Below are positions 35,582 through 44,215 of a stretch of 64,000 nucleotides of DNA, piece after piece. Source of the stretch: Ovoidimarina sp039190895. Lineage in GTDB: Bacteria; Pseudomonadota; Alphaproteobacteria; Rhodobacterales; Rhodobacteraceae. The notes beneath the pieces are model-generated. The model was not told the origin of the DNA. It worked only from the letters and a program-made list of their open reading frames with translations, and did no database searches. Numbering within the stretch: position 1 is the stretch's first letter; each line of letters begins with the position of its first letter. A program made the position numbers and the translations under genes. The stretch lies in NCBI GenBank assembly GCA_039190895.1, contig JBCCXY010000002.1:1-64000 (forward strand). The letters are read 5' to 3'.

Positions 35582-37144
35582 ATGAAAAAACTAAGCCTTA
35601 CAGCAGCCGTTCTGGCCAGCACGGCGATCGCATCGCCCGGGTTGGCCGAGGGCCACCTGCCCATCGTGGACGAACCGCTGGAGCTGACGATCCAGATGAA
35701 CCACGCGCGCTATCCGATCTATGAAGAAGACTGGCCGGTAGAGCAGGTCGCACGGGAACTGACCGGCATCCACCTGATCAACGACACCGTCGGCGCCAAC
35801 ATGCGTACGGACGAGAACACGGGCCGGACCGAGGCGCTGAACCTGATGCTGGCGTCGGGCAACATCCCCGACATCGTCGGCTCCAGCCGCATCCGCGATT
35901 TCGTCAACCAGTACGGCCCCGAAGGCGCCTTCGTGCCGCTCAACGACCTGATCGCCGAGCACGCTCCAAACATCGCCGCGTATTACGAGACGCGCCCCGA
36001 CATCGAAGCCGCCGTAAAGGCGTCGGACGGCCAGATGTACTACATCCCCTACCTGCCCGACGGGAAGTATGGCCGCGCGTACTGGATCAGGACAGACTGG
36101 CTCGACAAGCTCGGCCTCGACATGCCGGAAACGGTGGACGAGTACGAAGAGGTGCTTCGCGCCTTCAAGACGCAAGACCCGAACGGCAATGGTCTGGCCG
36201 ATGAGGTCCCGTTCTTCGCACGCCAGTGGCCCGAAGTCGTCCGCCTCGTCACGCTTTGGGACGGGCGCGCGCATGGCTCTGACACGTACCACGACTTCCT
36301 CGTCGAAGACGGCAAGATCGGCCACGGCTACATCGGCGAGGGCTACCGCGAAGGGATCAAGAACCTCGCGCGCTGGTACAGCGAAGGCCTGATCGACGCC
36401 GAGATCTTTACCCGGGGCTCGTCCGCGCGTGATTTCCTTCTGTCGGAAAACCTCGGCGGCTCGACCCACGACTGGTTCGCCTCGACCAGCGGCTACAACC
36501 GCCTGTCGTCCGAGATCGACGGGTTTGAGTTCAAGGCCTTCGCGCCCCCCGCGTCACCCTCCGGACGCCGCATTGAAGAGCATCGCCGGATCCTCGTGAA
36601 GCCCGACGGCTGGGCCATCGGCCACACCAACGAACACGTCGTCGAGACGATCAAATACTTCGACTTCTGGTTCACCGAGGAAGGCCGCCGTCTGGCGAAC
36701 TTCGGCGTCGAGGGCCAGCAGTACGACATGATCGACGGCAAACCGATCTTCAAGCAAGAGTTCCTTGATGCGGGGCCGGTGAACCGCTCGCTCTATCAGG
36801 TTGGCGCACAGCTTCAGGGCCGGGGATACTTCCAGGATTACAACTACGAAATCCAGTGGAGTAATGAGTTCGCGCTTGAAGGCATCGCGCTTTACGACCA
36901 GGGCGACTACCTGATCCCCGACTTCCTCGGCGTGGCGTTCACCGCTGACGAGCAAAAGGTCTATGACCGCACCTGGGGCTCGATCCGCGATTACATGCTA
37001 GAGCGTCAGCAGGCGTGGATCCTCGGGAACGGTGACGTCGAAGCGGATTGGGACGACTACATCGCCCAGCTCGACTCGATGGGCATGCAGGAGCTGCTCG
37101 TCGTGATGCAAACGGCCTACGACCGTCAGTACGGCGGCGGGTAA
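35582..37144 (+). CDS. Alginate-oligosaccharide-binding protein (AlgQ/LplA-like)
   Basis: A 520-residue extracellular solute-binding protein. ATG at 35582 behind GGGAGGAA; Sec signal MKKLSLTAAVLASTAIASPG with cleavage near GLA|EGHL. The frame above is an extension over the permease gene. The length matches AlgQ1/AlgQ2 (about 515), and a DPNGNGLADEVPFF segment near residue 200 resembles the calcium-binding loop (DxNxNGxxDE) seen in AlgQ-type and LplA-type proteins. Third position in the AlgS-M1-M2-Q-like series. Expected ligand: unsaturated or saturated alginate oligosaccharides. Confidence 0.92.
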   Translation: MKKLSLTAAVLASTAIASPGLAEGHLPIVDEPLELTIQMNHARYPIYEEDWPVEQVARELTGIHLINDTVGANMRTDENTGRTEALNLMLASGNIPDIVGSSRIRDFVNQYGPEGAFVPLNDLIAEHAPNIAAYYETRPDIEAAVKASDGQMYYIPYLPDGKYGRAYWIRTDWLDKLGLDMPETVDEYEEVLRAFKTQDPNGNGLADEVPFFARQWPEVVRLVTLWDGRAHGSDTYHDFLVEDGKIGHGYIGEGYREGIKNLARWYSEGLIDAEIFTRGSSARDFLLSENLGGSTHDWFASTSGYNRLSSEIDGFEFKAFAPPASPSGRRIEEHRRILVKPDGWAIGHTNEHVVETIKYFDFWFTEEGRRLANFGVEGQQYDMIDGKPIFKQEFLDAGPVNRSLYQVGAQLQGRGYFQDYNYEIQWSNEFALEGIALYDQGDYLIPDFLGVAFTADEQKVYDRTWGSIRDYMLERQQAWILGNGDVEADWDDYIAQLDSMGMQELLVVMQTAYDRQYGGG

Positions 37145-37159
37145 CGGAACCGGCCAAGT

Positions 37160-37183
37160 TGGGCGACGCCTCGGTGTCGCCCA
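37160..37183 (+). terminator. Stem-loop after the binding-protein gene
   Basis: TGGGCGAC / GTCGCCCA, 8 base pairs with an 8-base loop, lies in the 72-base gap between the AlgQ-like and PL15 lyase genes. Probably attenuates read-through or stabilises the binding-protein transcript. Confidence 0.5.
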
Positions 37184-37216
37184 CCGACCCTCAATCCCTG
37201 ACCTGATTGGACGAAG

Positions 37217-39535
37217 ATGCCTGGCGACGCCATTCCCATGCTTGACGAACCCAAAGCGGCGCGCATGACGATCCAGTATGCGCCCGTGGCGGAGACGGAC
37301 ATGGTCGAGAACCCCCCGCGGTTCACCTGGCTGCCCGTGGTGGATGAGGGTGCAGCCTATGTCCTGCGCGTCTCCACCGACCCGAAGTATCCCGCCAAGT
37401 CCACTCAAGTCTTCGAAAACATCCCGCTGAATTTCTTCACGCCACACACCCTCCTCGAACCGGGCGACTACCACTGGTCCTACGCGACCTGGGACACCGA
37501 CGCAGGCAAACCTTCCAGCGCTTGGAGCAGCTCACGCAGCTTCACAATGCCCGAAGGCCTCCCCGAAACGCCCCTGCCCCATCGCGACGTGCGGATGGCC
37601 AAGGCCGACTCCCGGCACCCCCGTTTGTGGATGACGCCAGACCGCCTTGCCAACTTCAAAACGGCGGTGAAATCCGACGCAACCCATTGTTCCTGGTCGG
37701 TTTTCTACGAGAAATCGGTACTGCCGTGGATGGACAAGGACGTCTACAAGGAACCCGCCGGGTACCACAACCACACCCGCACGGCGCCGGTCTGGCGCCA
37801 GACCTACATCGACCTGCAAGAGGTCTGGTACGCCGTGCGCCACCTCGCCATCGGCGGCCGTGTCACCGACAACGCCGCGATGACAGCCCGCGCGAAAGAG
37901 TGGCTGCTGGAAGCAGCCTCGTGGGACCCGACGGGCGTCACATCACGCGCCTACACCGACGAATGGGCCTACCGCGTCTGCAACGCGCTCGCCTGGGGCT
38001 ACGACTGGCTCTATGACGATCTCACCGAAGACGAACGCGCAACCGTCCGCACCAGCTTGCGAGAGCGCACACGCGACATCGCCGAACACGCCATCCTCAA
38101 CGCGAAGATCCACCTCTTTCCCTACGACAGCCACGCCGTCCGCTCCGTCTCGCTGACGCTTATCCCGGCCTGCATCGCGCTGCTCGACGAGGGCGACGAC
38201 GAGGTCAGCGATTGGCTCAACTACTGCATTGAATTCCTCTACACCGTCTATTCCCCCTGGGGCGACAGCGACGGCGGCTGGGCCGAAGGCGCCCAGTACT
38301 GGATGATGGGGATGGCCTACCTCATCGACGCCGCGAACCGCCTGAAAAGCTACACCCGCCTCGACCTCTACCAACGCCCGTTCCTGCAGAACACGGGCGA
38401 CTTCCCCCTCTACTGCAACGCCCCCGACACGCGGCGCGCCAGTTTCGGCGACGACAGTGCCCTCGGCGATCTGCCCGCGATCAAGACTGGCCTAAACATG
38501 CGCCAATTCGCAGGGGTTACCGGCAAAGGCGCCTACCAATGGTATTGCGACGAAAACCTGCGCCTGAACCCCGGCACCGAAATGGCGTTCTACAATTGGG
38601 GCTGGTGGGACACCCACTTCGACGAACTCGTCTTCCAGACCGATTTCCCGGTGGTCGAGGCGTCACCCCCCACAAGCGGTTTGCGCCACTTCAAGGGCAT
38701 CGGCTGGGTCGGCGTCCAGCACGCCATGGACGACCCGGATCGGCACATCCAGTTCGTCTTCAAATCCTCGCCCTTCGGATCGATCAGCCACAGCCACGGC
38801 GACCAGAACGCGTTCTGCCTGTCGGCCTTCGGAGAAGATCTGGCAATCCAATCCGGCCACTACGTCGCCTTCAACTCTACGATGCACCGCAACTGGCGCC
38901 GACAAACTCGGTCGAAAAATGCGATCCTGATCAACGGGAAAGGCCAATACGCCGGCAAGGACAAGACCAAAGCCATGGCCGCGACGGGCCGGATCCTTGC
39001 GGCGGAAGAGCGCGACGATCACACCTTCATCCAAGGCGACGCAACGGCGGCCTACCAAAGCCTGTCGCCCGAGGTCACGAACGTGCAGCGCGAGGTATAT
39101 TTCGTCCGGAACGACTACTTCGTCATCGTCGACAGTGTGGACGCGACCGAGCCGGTCACTCTGGAATGGTTGCTGCACGCCAACGCCCCCTATGAGCTTG
39201 GCAAAACTTCATTCCGCAACACCGGCGAACGCGCGGGCTTCTATGGGCAGGTCGTGTGGTCCGAAGCGGGCAAGCCGACCTTCGAGCAGGAAACCGGGTT
39301 CACCGACGTTGACCCCGCCGACTACGAGGGTCTGCACGTCAGCACATTCCTCACCGCGCGCTATCCCGCCGCGAAACGCCACCGCATCGCGACACTGCTC
39401 GTCCCCTACCGCCTCGACGCACCAAAGCGGATTTTCAACTTCATCGACGATCAGGGCTACGACGCCGACCTCTATTTCACCGACGCGGACGAGAACACCT
39501 TCAAGGTCGTTCTCAAGAAATTCGCCAAGACATAA
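37217..39535 (+). CDS. Exolytic oligoalginate lyase, polysaccharide lyase family 15
   Basis: A 772-residue protein that resembles Agrobacterium Atu3025 (PL15, 776 residues) along its whole length. N-terminal beta domain (ENPPRFTWLPVVDEGAAYVL), an alpha/alpha-toroid with DSHAVRSVS (His306) and EGAQYWMMGMAY (Tyr361), then a heparinase II/III-type beta domain with SISHSHGDQNAF. His306 and Tyr361 line up with the Atu3025 catalytic His311 and Tyr365. No signal peptide is present, so it acts in the cytoplasm, releasing unsaturated uronate monosaccharide (going to DEH) from imported oligoalginate. Follows the importer genes and precedes the DEH reductase-like and KdgF genes. Confidence 0.92.
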   Translation: MPGDAIPMLDEPKAARMTIQYAPVAETDMVENPPRFTWLPVVDEGAAYVLRVSTDPKYPAKSTQVFENIPLNFFTPHTLLEPGDYHWSYATWDTDAGKPSSAWSSSRSFTMPEGLPETPLPHRDVRMAKADSRHPRLWMTPDRLANFKTAVKSDATHCSWSVFYEKSVLPWMDKDVYKEPAGYHNHTRTAPVWRQTYIDLQEVWYAVRHLAIGGRVTDNAAMTARAKEWLLEAASWDPTGVTSRAYTDEWAYRVCNALAWGYDWLYDDLTEDERATVRTSLRERTRDIAEHAILNAKIHLFPYDSHAVRSVSLTLIPACIALLDEGDDEVSDWLNYCIEFLYTVYSPWGDSDGGWAEGAQYWMMGMAYLIDAANRLKSYTRLDLYQRPFLQNTGDFPLYCNAPDTRRASFGDDSALGDLPAIKTGLNMRQFAGVTGKGAYQWYCDENLRLNPGTEMAFYNWGWWDTHFDELVFQTDFPVVEASPPTSGLRHFKGIGWVGVQHAMDDPDRHIQFVFKSSPFGSISHSHGDQNAFCLSAFGEDLAIQSGHYVAFNSTMHRNWRRQTRSKNAILINGKGQYAGKDKTKAMAATGRILAAEERDDHTFIQGDATAAYQSLSPEVTNVQREVYFVRNDYFVIVDSVDATEPVTLEWLLHANAPYELGKTSFRNTGERAGFYGQVVWSEAGKPTFEQETGFTDVDPADYEGLHVSTFLTARYPAAKRHRIATLLVPYRLDAPKRIFNFIDDQGYDADLYFTDADENTFKVVLKKFAKT

Positions 39536-39577
39536 GGCCCGGTCGCTGATCCGGGACAACGACAGGGAAGGACCAGA

Positions 39578-40321
39578 ATGAAACTCGCAGGACAAAGCGC
39601 CATCGTGACCGGGGGCGGACGCGACATCGGCTTGGCGGTTGCCAGAAAACTCGCCGCCGAAGGCGCCGCGGTCGCCATCAATTATTTCTCCAGCAGCGTG
39701 GGCGCCGACGCCGCCGTGGCCGAGATCACCGGCACGGGCGGTAAGGCCTTTGCCATGCAAGGCGACCTGACCAAACAGGCCGACATCGACGCGCTGGTCA
39801 CACGCACGGTGGAAGAGTTTGGCGGAATCAACGTCCTCGTCAACAACTCCGGCGGACTGGTTGAGCGCAAGAAGATCGCCGAGATGTCGGACGATCTGTG
39901 GAACACCGTCATGGACCTGAACCTGACAAGCACCTTCCGCGTCACCCGGGCCTGCCTCGCCCACATGACGTCGGGCGCCATCGTCAACCTCGCCAGCCAG
40001 GCGGGCCGGGACGGCGGCGGGCCGGGCGCGGTGGCCTACGCGACGTCGAAGGGCGCGGTTATGACCATGACACGCGGCCTTGCGAAAGAGCTTGGCCCGA
40101 ACATCCGCGTCAACGCCCTGTGCCCCGGCATGATCGACACCGACTTCCACAACGTCCACACCCCGGACGCGGGCCGTCGCGGGTTCGAAGCCAACGCACC
40201 GATGAAGCGGCAGGGCCATACCGAAGACACTGCCAACCTTGCGTTGTTCCTGGCCTGTAACGACAGTGCCTTCATGACCGGAACAAACATAGATATTAAC
40301 GGCGGCATGCTGTTTTCGTAA
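39578..40321 (+). CDS. SDR-family oxidoreductase, probable DEH reductase
   Basis: A 247-residue short-chain dehydrogenase: cofactor loop TGGGRDIGLAVA, NNSGG after strand 4, catalytic Ser in NLASQAGRDGG, and YATSK (Tyr-x-x-x-Lys). C-terminus GTNIDINGGMLFS is typical. By position between the oligoalginate lyase and KdgF it most likely reduces 4-deoxy-L-erythro-5-hexoseulose uronate (DEH) to 2-keto-3-deoxygluconate, as the A1-R enzymes of Sphingomonas do. Cofactor choice (NADH or NADPH) cannot be read safely: an Asn-Tyr-Phe follows strand 2 (AINYFSS), often seen with NADPH. KDG kinase and KDPG aldolase are not in this window. Confidence 0.85.
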   Translation: MKLAGQSAIVTGGGRDIGLAVARKLAAEGAAVAINYFSSSVGADAAVAEITGTGGKAFAMQGDLTKQADIDALVTRTVEEFGGINVLVNNSGGLVERKKIAEMSDDLWNTVMDLNLTSTFRVTRACLAHMTSGAIVNLASQAGRDGGGPGAVAYATSKGAVMTMTRGLAKELGPNIRVNALCPGMIDTDFHNVHTPDAGRRGFEANAPMKRQGHTEDTANLALFLACNDSAFMTGTNIDINGGMLFS

Positions 40322-40338
40322 GCGGGAGAGACTCAGAG

Positions 40339-40650
40339 ATGTCCGAATTTCCGGTCGTACCATCCGGCGAAAACGTGACGCGACAGGTTCTGGCAGACCA
40401 CCCGGACCTCATGGTTGTTGCCTTCAACTTCAAAACAGCGGGGGCGGTCGGCGACTTGCACAACCACCCGCACGTCCAGTCGACGTTTGTCTCTAGCGGA
40501 CGATTTCGCTTCACCCTGGGCGAGGAAGAGCGTGAGGTCGCCGCAGGCGACAGCTTCGTCATTCCGTCAAATCTCACCCACGGCTGTGAATGCTTGGAGC
40601 CAGGGGTCTTGGTGGACAGCTTCACCCCCCGCCGCGACGATTTTCTATAG
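40339..40650 (+). CDS. kdgF: KdgF-type cupin (unsaturated uronate linearisation)
   Basis: A 103-residue single-domain cupin. HNHPHVQSTFVSSGRFRFTL gives the first cupin motif with His41, His43 and Gln47 as metal-ligand candidates, and PSNLTHGCECLEPG gives the second with His81. KdgF converts unsaturated monouronates from pectin or alginate to the linear ketouronate. Position at the end of the alginate unit, 17 bases after the SDR gene, fits this role. Its stop codon and that of the convergent racemase share the palindrome CTATAG. Confidence 0.9.
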   Translation: MSEFPVVPSGENVTRQVLADHPDLMVVAFNFKTAGAVGDLHNHPHVQSTFVSSGRFRFTLGEEEREVAAGDSFVIPSNLTHGCECLEPGVLVDSFTPRRDDFL

Positions 40651-41355
40651 TGAGGCGTTGCGTCCACCAAGCACTCGGCCTTGCGAAAACGGTCGCGCGT
40701 CTTTCCAACCCGCATCACTTGCAAGTGCCGTTTGCGCCAGTTTGACAGCCGCCCGGTTGGGGTCGATCACTGGCGCTTTGCATACGCTGGCAAGGCGGCG
40801 GGACAGCGGCGACATCCCCGCGCATCCCAGCACCACAGCGGCCTCAGAAAACCGCCGTGACTGGTCCCGTACGACTGCCTCAAGTTCGTCAGCCCTGTCC
40901 AAAATCTCAAGCACCGGCACATCGGCGGCCACCACACCCGCACATCGAGGGTCAAGGCCCATGGCCGTGATGTTTCGCGTGATTTCCGGAACTGAACCCT
41001 GCGTTGTCGTGACCACCACAAACCTTGGTCTGCTGATTGACGCCACAAGACACGCCGCTTCTCCAAGCCCGATCACAGGGCAGCCGCAAGTTGCGCGCAA
41101 ACTGTGCAGGCCGGTGTCGTCAAAGCAGCCAATGATCAGCACCGACGCTCCGGCAGCGCGGGCTTGTTTGGCTATGGTGAAGAGCCCGGAAAGACATGCC
41201 TCCGCATCCTTCGGGCCCTGGATTGCAGGTGGGCCGTCGCGATTGGTATAGCCCACGATCTGGATGTCCGGCGTGGATACGTCGCGGGCGGCGACGACCA
41301 TCTCGTGGGTCATCTGCTCCGTCGCATTGGGATTCAGGAAAGCGACCTTTGTCAT
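40645..41355 (-). CDS. Asp/Glu/hydantoin racemase-family protein
   Basis: A 236-residue protein with two lobes and the two catalytic cysteines expected in this family: ASVLIIGCFDDTG (first lobe) and AAVVLGCAGMSPL (second lobe). The start MTKVAFLNPNATEQM (ATG 41353-41355) overlaps the ABC ATPase stop as TAATG; the frame above lies inside that gene. Family members racemise hydantoins, aspartate or glutamate, or act as maleate isomerase-like enzymes. Co-transcribed with a dipeptide-type importer, so the imported compound is probably an amino-acid derivative, for example a hydantoin or a D-amino acid peptide. Confidence 0.85.
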   Translation of the reverse strand: MTKVAFLNPNATEQMTHEMVVAARDVSTPDIQIVGYTNRDGPPAIQGPKDAEACLSGLFTIAKQARAAGASVLIIGCFDDTGLHSLRATCGCPVIGLGEAACLVASISRPRFVVVTTTQGSVPEITRNITAMGLDPRCAGVVAADVPVLEILDRADELEAVVRDQSRRFSEAAVVLGCAGMSPLSRRLASVCKAPVIDPNRAAVKLAQTALASDAGWKDARPFSQGRVLGGRNASL

Positions 41356-42353
41356 TATTCCGCAGCGGTTTGACAGCTTTCGGGTGCAGAGGCGGCGCAT
41401 GCAGCGACACAGCGGGCCCAGCGAGCTTCGCTTGTTCGCCAGACCGGCAACGGGCCCGCCTCGCAAGCCTTGGTTGCTATCGGACAGCGTGGCGCAAAGG
41501 CGCAGCCCACCGGCGGCGCGTGCAGGGCGGGTGGTGCGCCGGGGATCGCCTCAAGCGTCGCACCTGGCTCGGCACCCACCAGGTTGGCCGCCAAAAGTCC
41601 CTTCGAATAAGGATGCCGCGCGTCGCCTATGACCTCGGCCACGCTGCCCGCTTCGACAAAGCTGCCCGCGTACATCACCGCCAGCTTGTCCGAAACCTCA
41701 ACCGCCACACCAATGTCATGGGTGACAAAGATCACGCCCATCCCCAACTCACGCTGCAACTCTCGCAAAAGCAGCAGCACCTGAATCTGCACAGTGGCAT
41801 CAAGCGCGGTCGTCGGTTCATCCGCCAGGAGGAGCTTTGGTCGACACGACAACGCAAGCGCGATCATCGCCCGCTGGCGCATGCCGCCTGACATCTCGTG
41901 AGGGTAAGCCGCAAGCCGTCGCTTCGCAGAGGGGATGCGCACCAGTTCAAGCATCTCAAGCGCCCGCGCCTTGCCCTCCCGCATCGAGACGCCGTCATGT
42001 CGTACAACCGTTTCGGCGATCTGCCGCCCGATCGTGTAGACCGGGTCAAGCGCCAGCGCCGGGTCCTGAAAGATCATCGAAACGACGCCGCCCCGGTGAT
42101 CCGCCAAGGCGCGCCCCGTCAGACCCAGCACGTCGCTGCCGTTCACCTTGACCTCGCCCGTCACTCGGGCCCGCCTTTCGGGCAAAAGCCGCAAGAGCGT
42201 CTTCAAGGTCACGCTCTTGCCCGAGCCGCTTTCGCCCAGGATGCCCAGCACCTCACCCTGCGCGAGCGTGAACGAAACATCATTCACCGCATAAACCGAT
42301 GGCGTGCCGTCAAAGCGCACGCTCAGGTCCTTGACCTCAACAAGGGGCGTCAT
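41355..42353 (-). CDS. Dipeptide-type ABC transporter ATP-binding protein (DppD/OppD-like)
   Basis: A 332-residue ATPase: Walker A GESGSGKSVT, Q-loop FQDPALALDPVYTIG, signature MSGGMRQRAMIALAL, Walker B LLLADEPTTALDATV, H-loop THDIGVAVEVSD. The C-terminal oligopeptide-type segment has cysteines (VGCAFAPRCPIATKACEAG) expected for the Fe-S/zinc-like tail of this family. Start ATG at 42353 overlaps the OppF-like gene by 4 bases. Confidence 0.93.
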   Translation of the reverse strand: MTPLVEVKDLSVRFDGTPSVYAVNDVSFTLAQGEVLGILGESGSGKSVTLKTLLRLLPERRARVTGEVKVNGSDVLGLTGRALADHRGGVVSMIFQDPALALDPVYTIGRQIAETVVRHDGVSMREGKARALEMLELVRIPSAKRRLAAYPHEMSGGMRQRAMIALALSCRPKLLLADEPTTALDATVQIQVLLLLRELQRELGMGVIFVTHDIGVAVEVSDKLAVMYAGSFVEAGSVAEVIGDARHPYSKGLLAANLVGAEPGATLEAIPGAPPALHAPPVGCAFAPRCPIATKACEAGPLPVWRTSEARWARCVAACAASAPESCQTAAE

Positions 42354-43327
42354 GCCGCCGTCTCCTTTTCTGCAAGGTCGTTCAGATGGCAGGCCGCAAG
42401 ATGCCGCGATCCGACCGCCAGATCGCCGGGCCTGCGTGCAGAACAGATGTCCATGGCATGGGCACAGCGCGTGTGAAACCGGCATCCCGCAGGCGGATTG
42501 ATCGGGTTCGGCGGATCGCCCAACAACGGCGGCTCTTCCGTCCGCCTCGACGGATCAAGCGACGGCATCGCGGCCAGCAAAGCGCTGGTGTACGGGTGCC
42601 GCGGCTCGGCGTAAATCTCGCGCACCGGCCCGATCTCGGCCACCTCCCCCAGATACATGACCATCACCCGGTCCGAGATATGTCGCACCACGTTCAGGTC
42701 ATGGCTGATGAACACATAGGTGAGGCCGCGCTCGCGCTTGAGGTCCATCAGCAGGTTCAGCACCTGCGCCTCGACCGATTTGTCCAATGCCGAAACCGCC
42801 TCATCCAGCACGATCACTTTGGGCTCAAAGGCCAGCGCGCGCGCGATGTTCACCCGCTGCCGCTGCCCGCCTGAGACTTCGTGCGGATAGCGTTGGCCGA
42901 AGCGCGACGGATCAAGCCCCACACGCTCAAGAAGCGTCATCGCGGTGCGCTGTGCCTCTGTCTCGCTGACGCCGTGCACCATCGGGCCGAAGGCGATGGC
43001 CTGTTGCAGCGTCATTCGCGGGTTCAGCGAGGCGTAGCTGTCCTGAAACACCATCTGCACATGGCGGCGGAGCTCTTTCAGCGGCACCTCCGGCCCCACC
43101 ACGCGCCCCTCAAAGCGCACGGCGCCGCTGGTAGGCGCCAAAAGCTGCACCAAAAGCCGCGCGGTCGTCGACTTACCGCAGCCCGACTCACCCACGACCC
43201 CCAGTGTCTCTCCCGCGGGGACCTCAAAGCTCACATCATCCACAGCGCGGACGACGCGCCGCGCCTTGCCCCATCCGCCCAGCGGAAAGTGCTTCACCAG
43301 ATTATGGGCCGACAAAACCGCGCTCAT
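42350..43327 (-). CDS. Dipeptide-type ABC transporter ATP-binding protein (DppF/OppF-like)
   Basis: A 325-residue ATPase: Walker A GESGCGKSTTARL, Q-loop FQDSYASLNPRMTL, signature VSGGQRQRVNIARAL, Walker B VIVLDEAVSALDKSV, H-loop SHDLNVVRHISDR, and the C-terminal cysteine pattern AGCRFHTRCAHAMDIC. Note that Walker B carries DEAVSALD, common in OppF proteins. It overlaps the permease gene upstream by 4 bases. Confidence 0.93.
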   Translation of the reverse strand: MSAVLSAHNLVKHFPLGGWGKARRVVRAVDDVSFEVPAGETLGVVGESGCGKSTTARLLVQLLAPTSGAVRFEGRVVGPEVPLKELRRHVQMVFQDSYASLNPRMTLQQAIAFGPMVHGVSETEAQRTAMTLLERVGLDPSRFGQRYPHEVSGGQRQRVNIARALAFEPKVIVLDEAVSALDKSVEAQVLNLLMDLKRERGLTYVFISHDLNVVRHISDRVMVMYLGEVAEIGPVREIYAEPRHPYTSALLAAMPSLDPSRRTEEPPLLGDPPNPINPPAGCRFHTRCAHAMDICSARRPGDLAVGSRHLAACHLNDLAEKETAA

Positions 43328-44211
43328 TGCTTGATATCCATCGCCGAACTCAGCCCGTCGCTAAGCATGTTGAACGAAATCGAGGTGAGGAAGATCATCA
43401 CCCCCGGCAACGCGGCCAGCCAGGGCTGGACATAGATCGCATTGCGCAGCGTGTTCAGCATCAGCCCCCACTCCGCGTTGGGCGGGCTGACGCCTAGCCC
43501 CAGAAACGACAGCCCCGCCGCAAGGATCATCGAGACCGAAATAAGCGAGGTTGCATACACAAAGATCGGCCCCAGCACGTTGCCAAGCACATGCGCCCGC
43601 ACGATGGTCAGCGCCGACGCCCCGCTTGCCCGCGCCGCCTCGATGTATTCCAGCTCACGCACCGCAGTCGTCACACTCTCCGCCACCCGGGCGATGGGCG
43701 GAATAAAGACAACCGTCAGCGATATCAGCCCGTTCACAATCCCTGCGCCCAGCGCGCCCGAGATCGCAATCGCCAGCAGGACCGAGGGGAAGGCATAAAG
43801 CACATCGAGGGTGCGCATTGTCACGCTGTTCACCCAGCCGCCCGCAAAGCCTGCCGCAATGCCAATGGCCGAGCCGATGAAGAATGCGATCAACACCGGC
43901 GTCACGCCCATAAAAAGCGATAGCCTGGCGCCATGGATAAGCCGGCTCAACATGTCTCGGCCCAGTTCATCAGCACCCAGAGGGTGGCCCTCGGTGCCGA
44001 TCGGCGAAAGGCGCTTGATCATCTCACCATCCAGCGGATCCCTCGGGGCCAGCCACGGCGCGAAGACCGCCATCAGGATCAGGCCCCCCGCCACACAGGC
44101 CGCCGCCACGGCCACCGGGTCCCGCCGGAACCGCCGCCAGACGCTGGCCCAATAGCCGACAGGCTTGTCCACCTCCGCGAGGCCGATCACGTCCGTTGCT
44201 GTCACCGCCAT
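43324..44211 (-). CDS. Dipeptide-type ABC transporter permease (DppC-like)
   Basis: A 295-residue permease of the OppBC family. The start is taken at MAVTATDVIGLAEVDK, four bases from the upstream permease stop with a GGAGCTGACG ribosome site; an ATG 10 codons earlier lies within the neighbour. Features: N-terminal WRRFRRDPVAVAAACV, EAA-type loop IEAARASGASALTIVRAHVL, and FLGLGVSPPNAEWGLML near the end. Confidence 0.92.
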   Translation of the reverse strand: MAVTATDVIGLAEVDKPVGYWASVWRRFRRDPVAVAAACVAGGLILMAVFAPWLAPRDPLDGEMIKRLSPIGTEGHPLGADELGRDMLSRLIHGARLSLFMGVTPVLIAFFIGSAIGIAAGFAGGWVNSVTMRTLDVLYAFPSVLLAIAISGALGAGIVNGLISLTVVFIPPIARVAESVTTAVRELEYIEAARASGASALTIVRAHVLGNVLGPIFVYATSLISVSMILAAGLSFLGLGVSPPNAEWGLMLNTLRNAIYVQPWLAALPGVMIFLTSISFNMLSDGLSSAMDIKQ

Positions 44212-44215
44212 TGCG

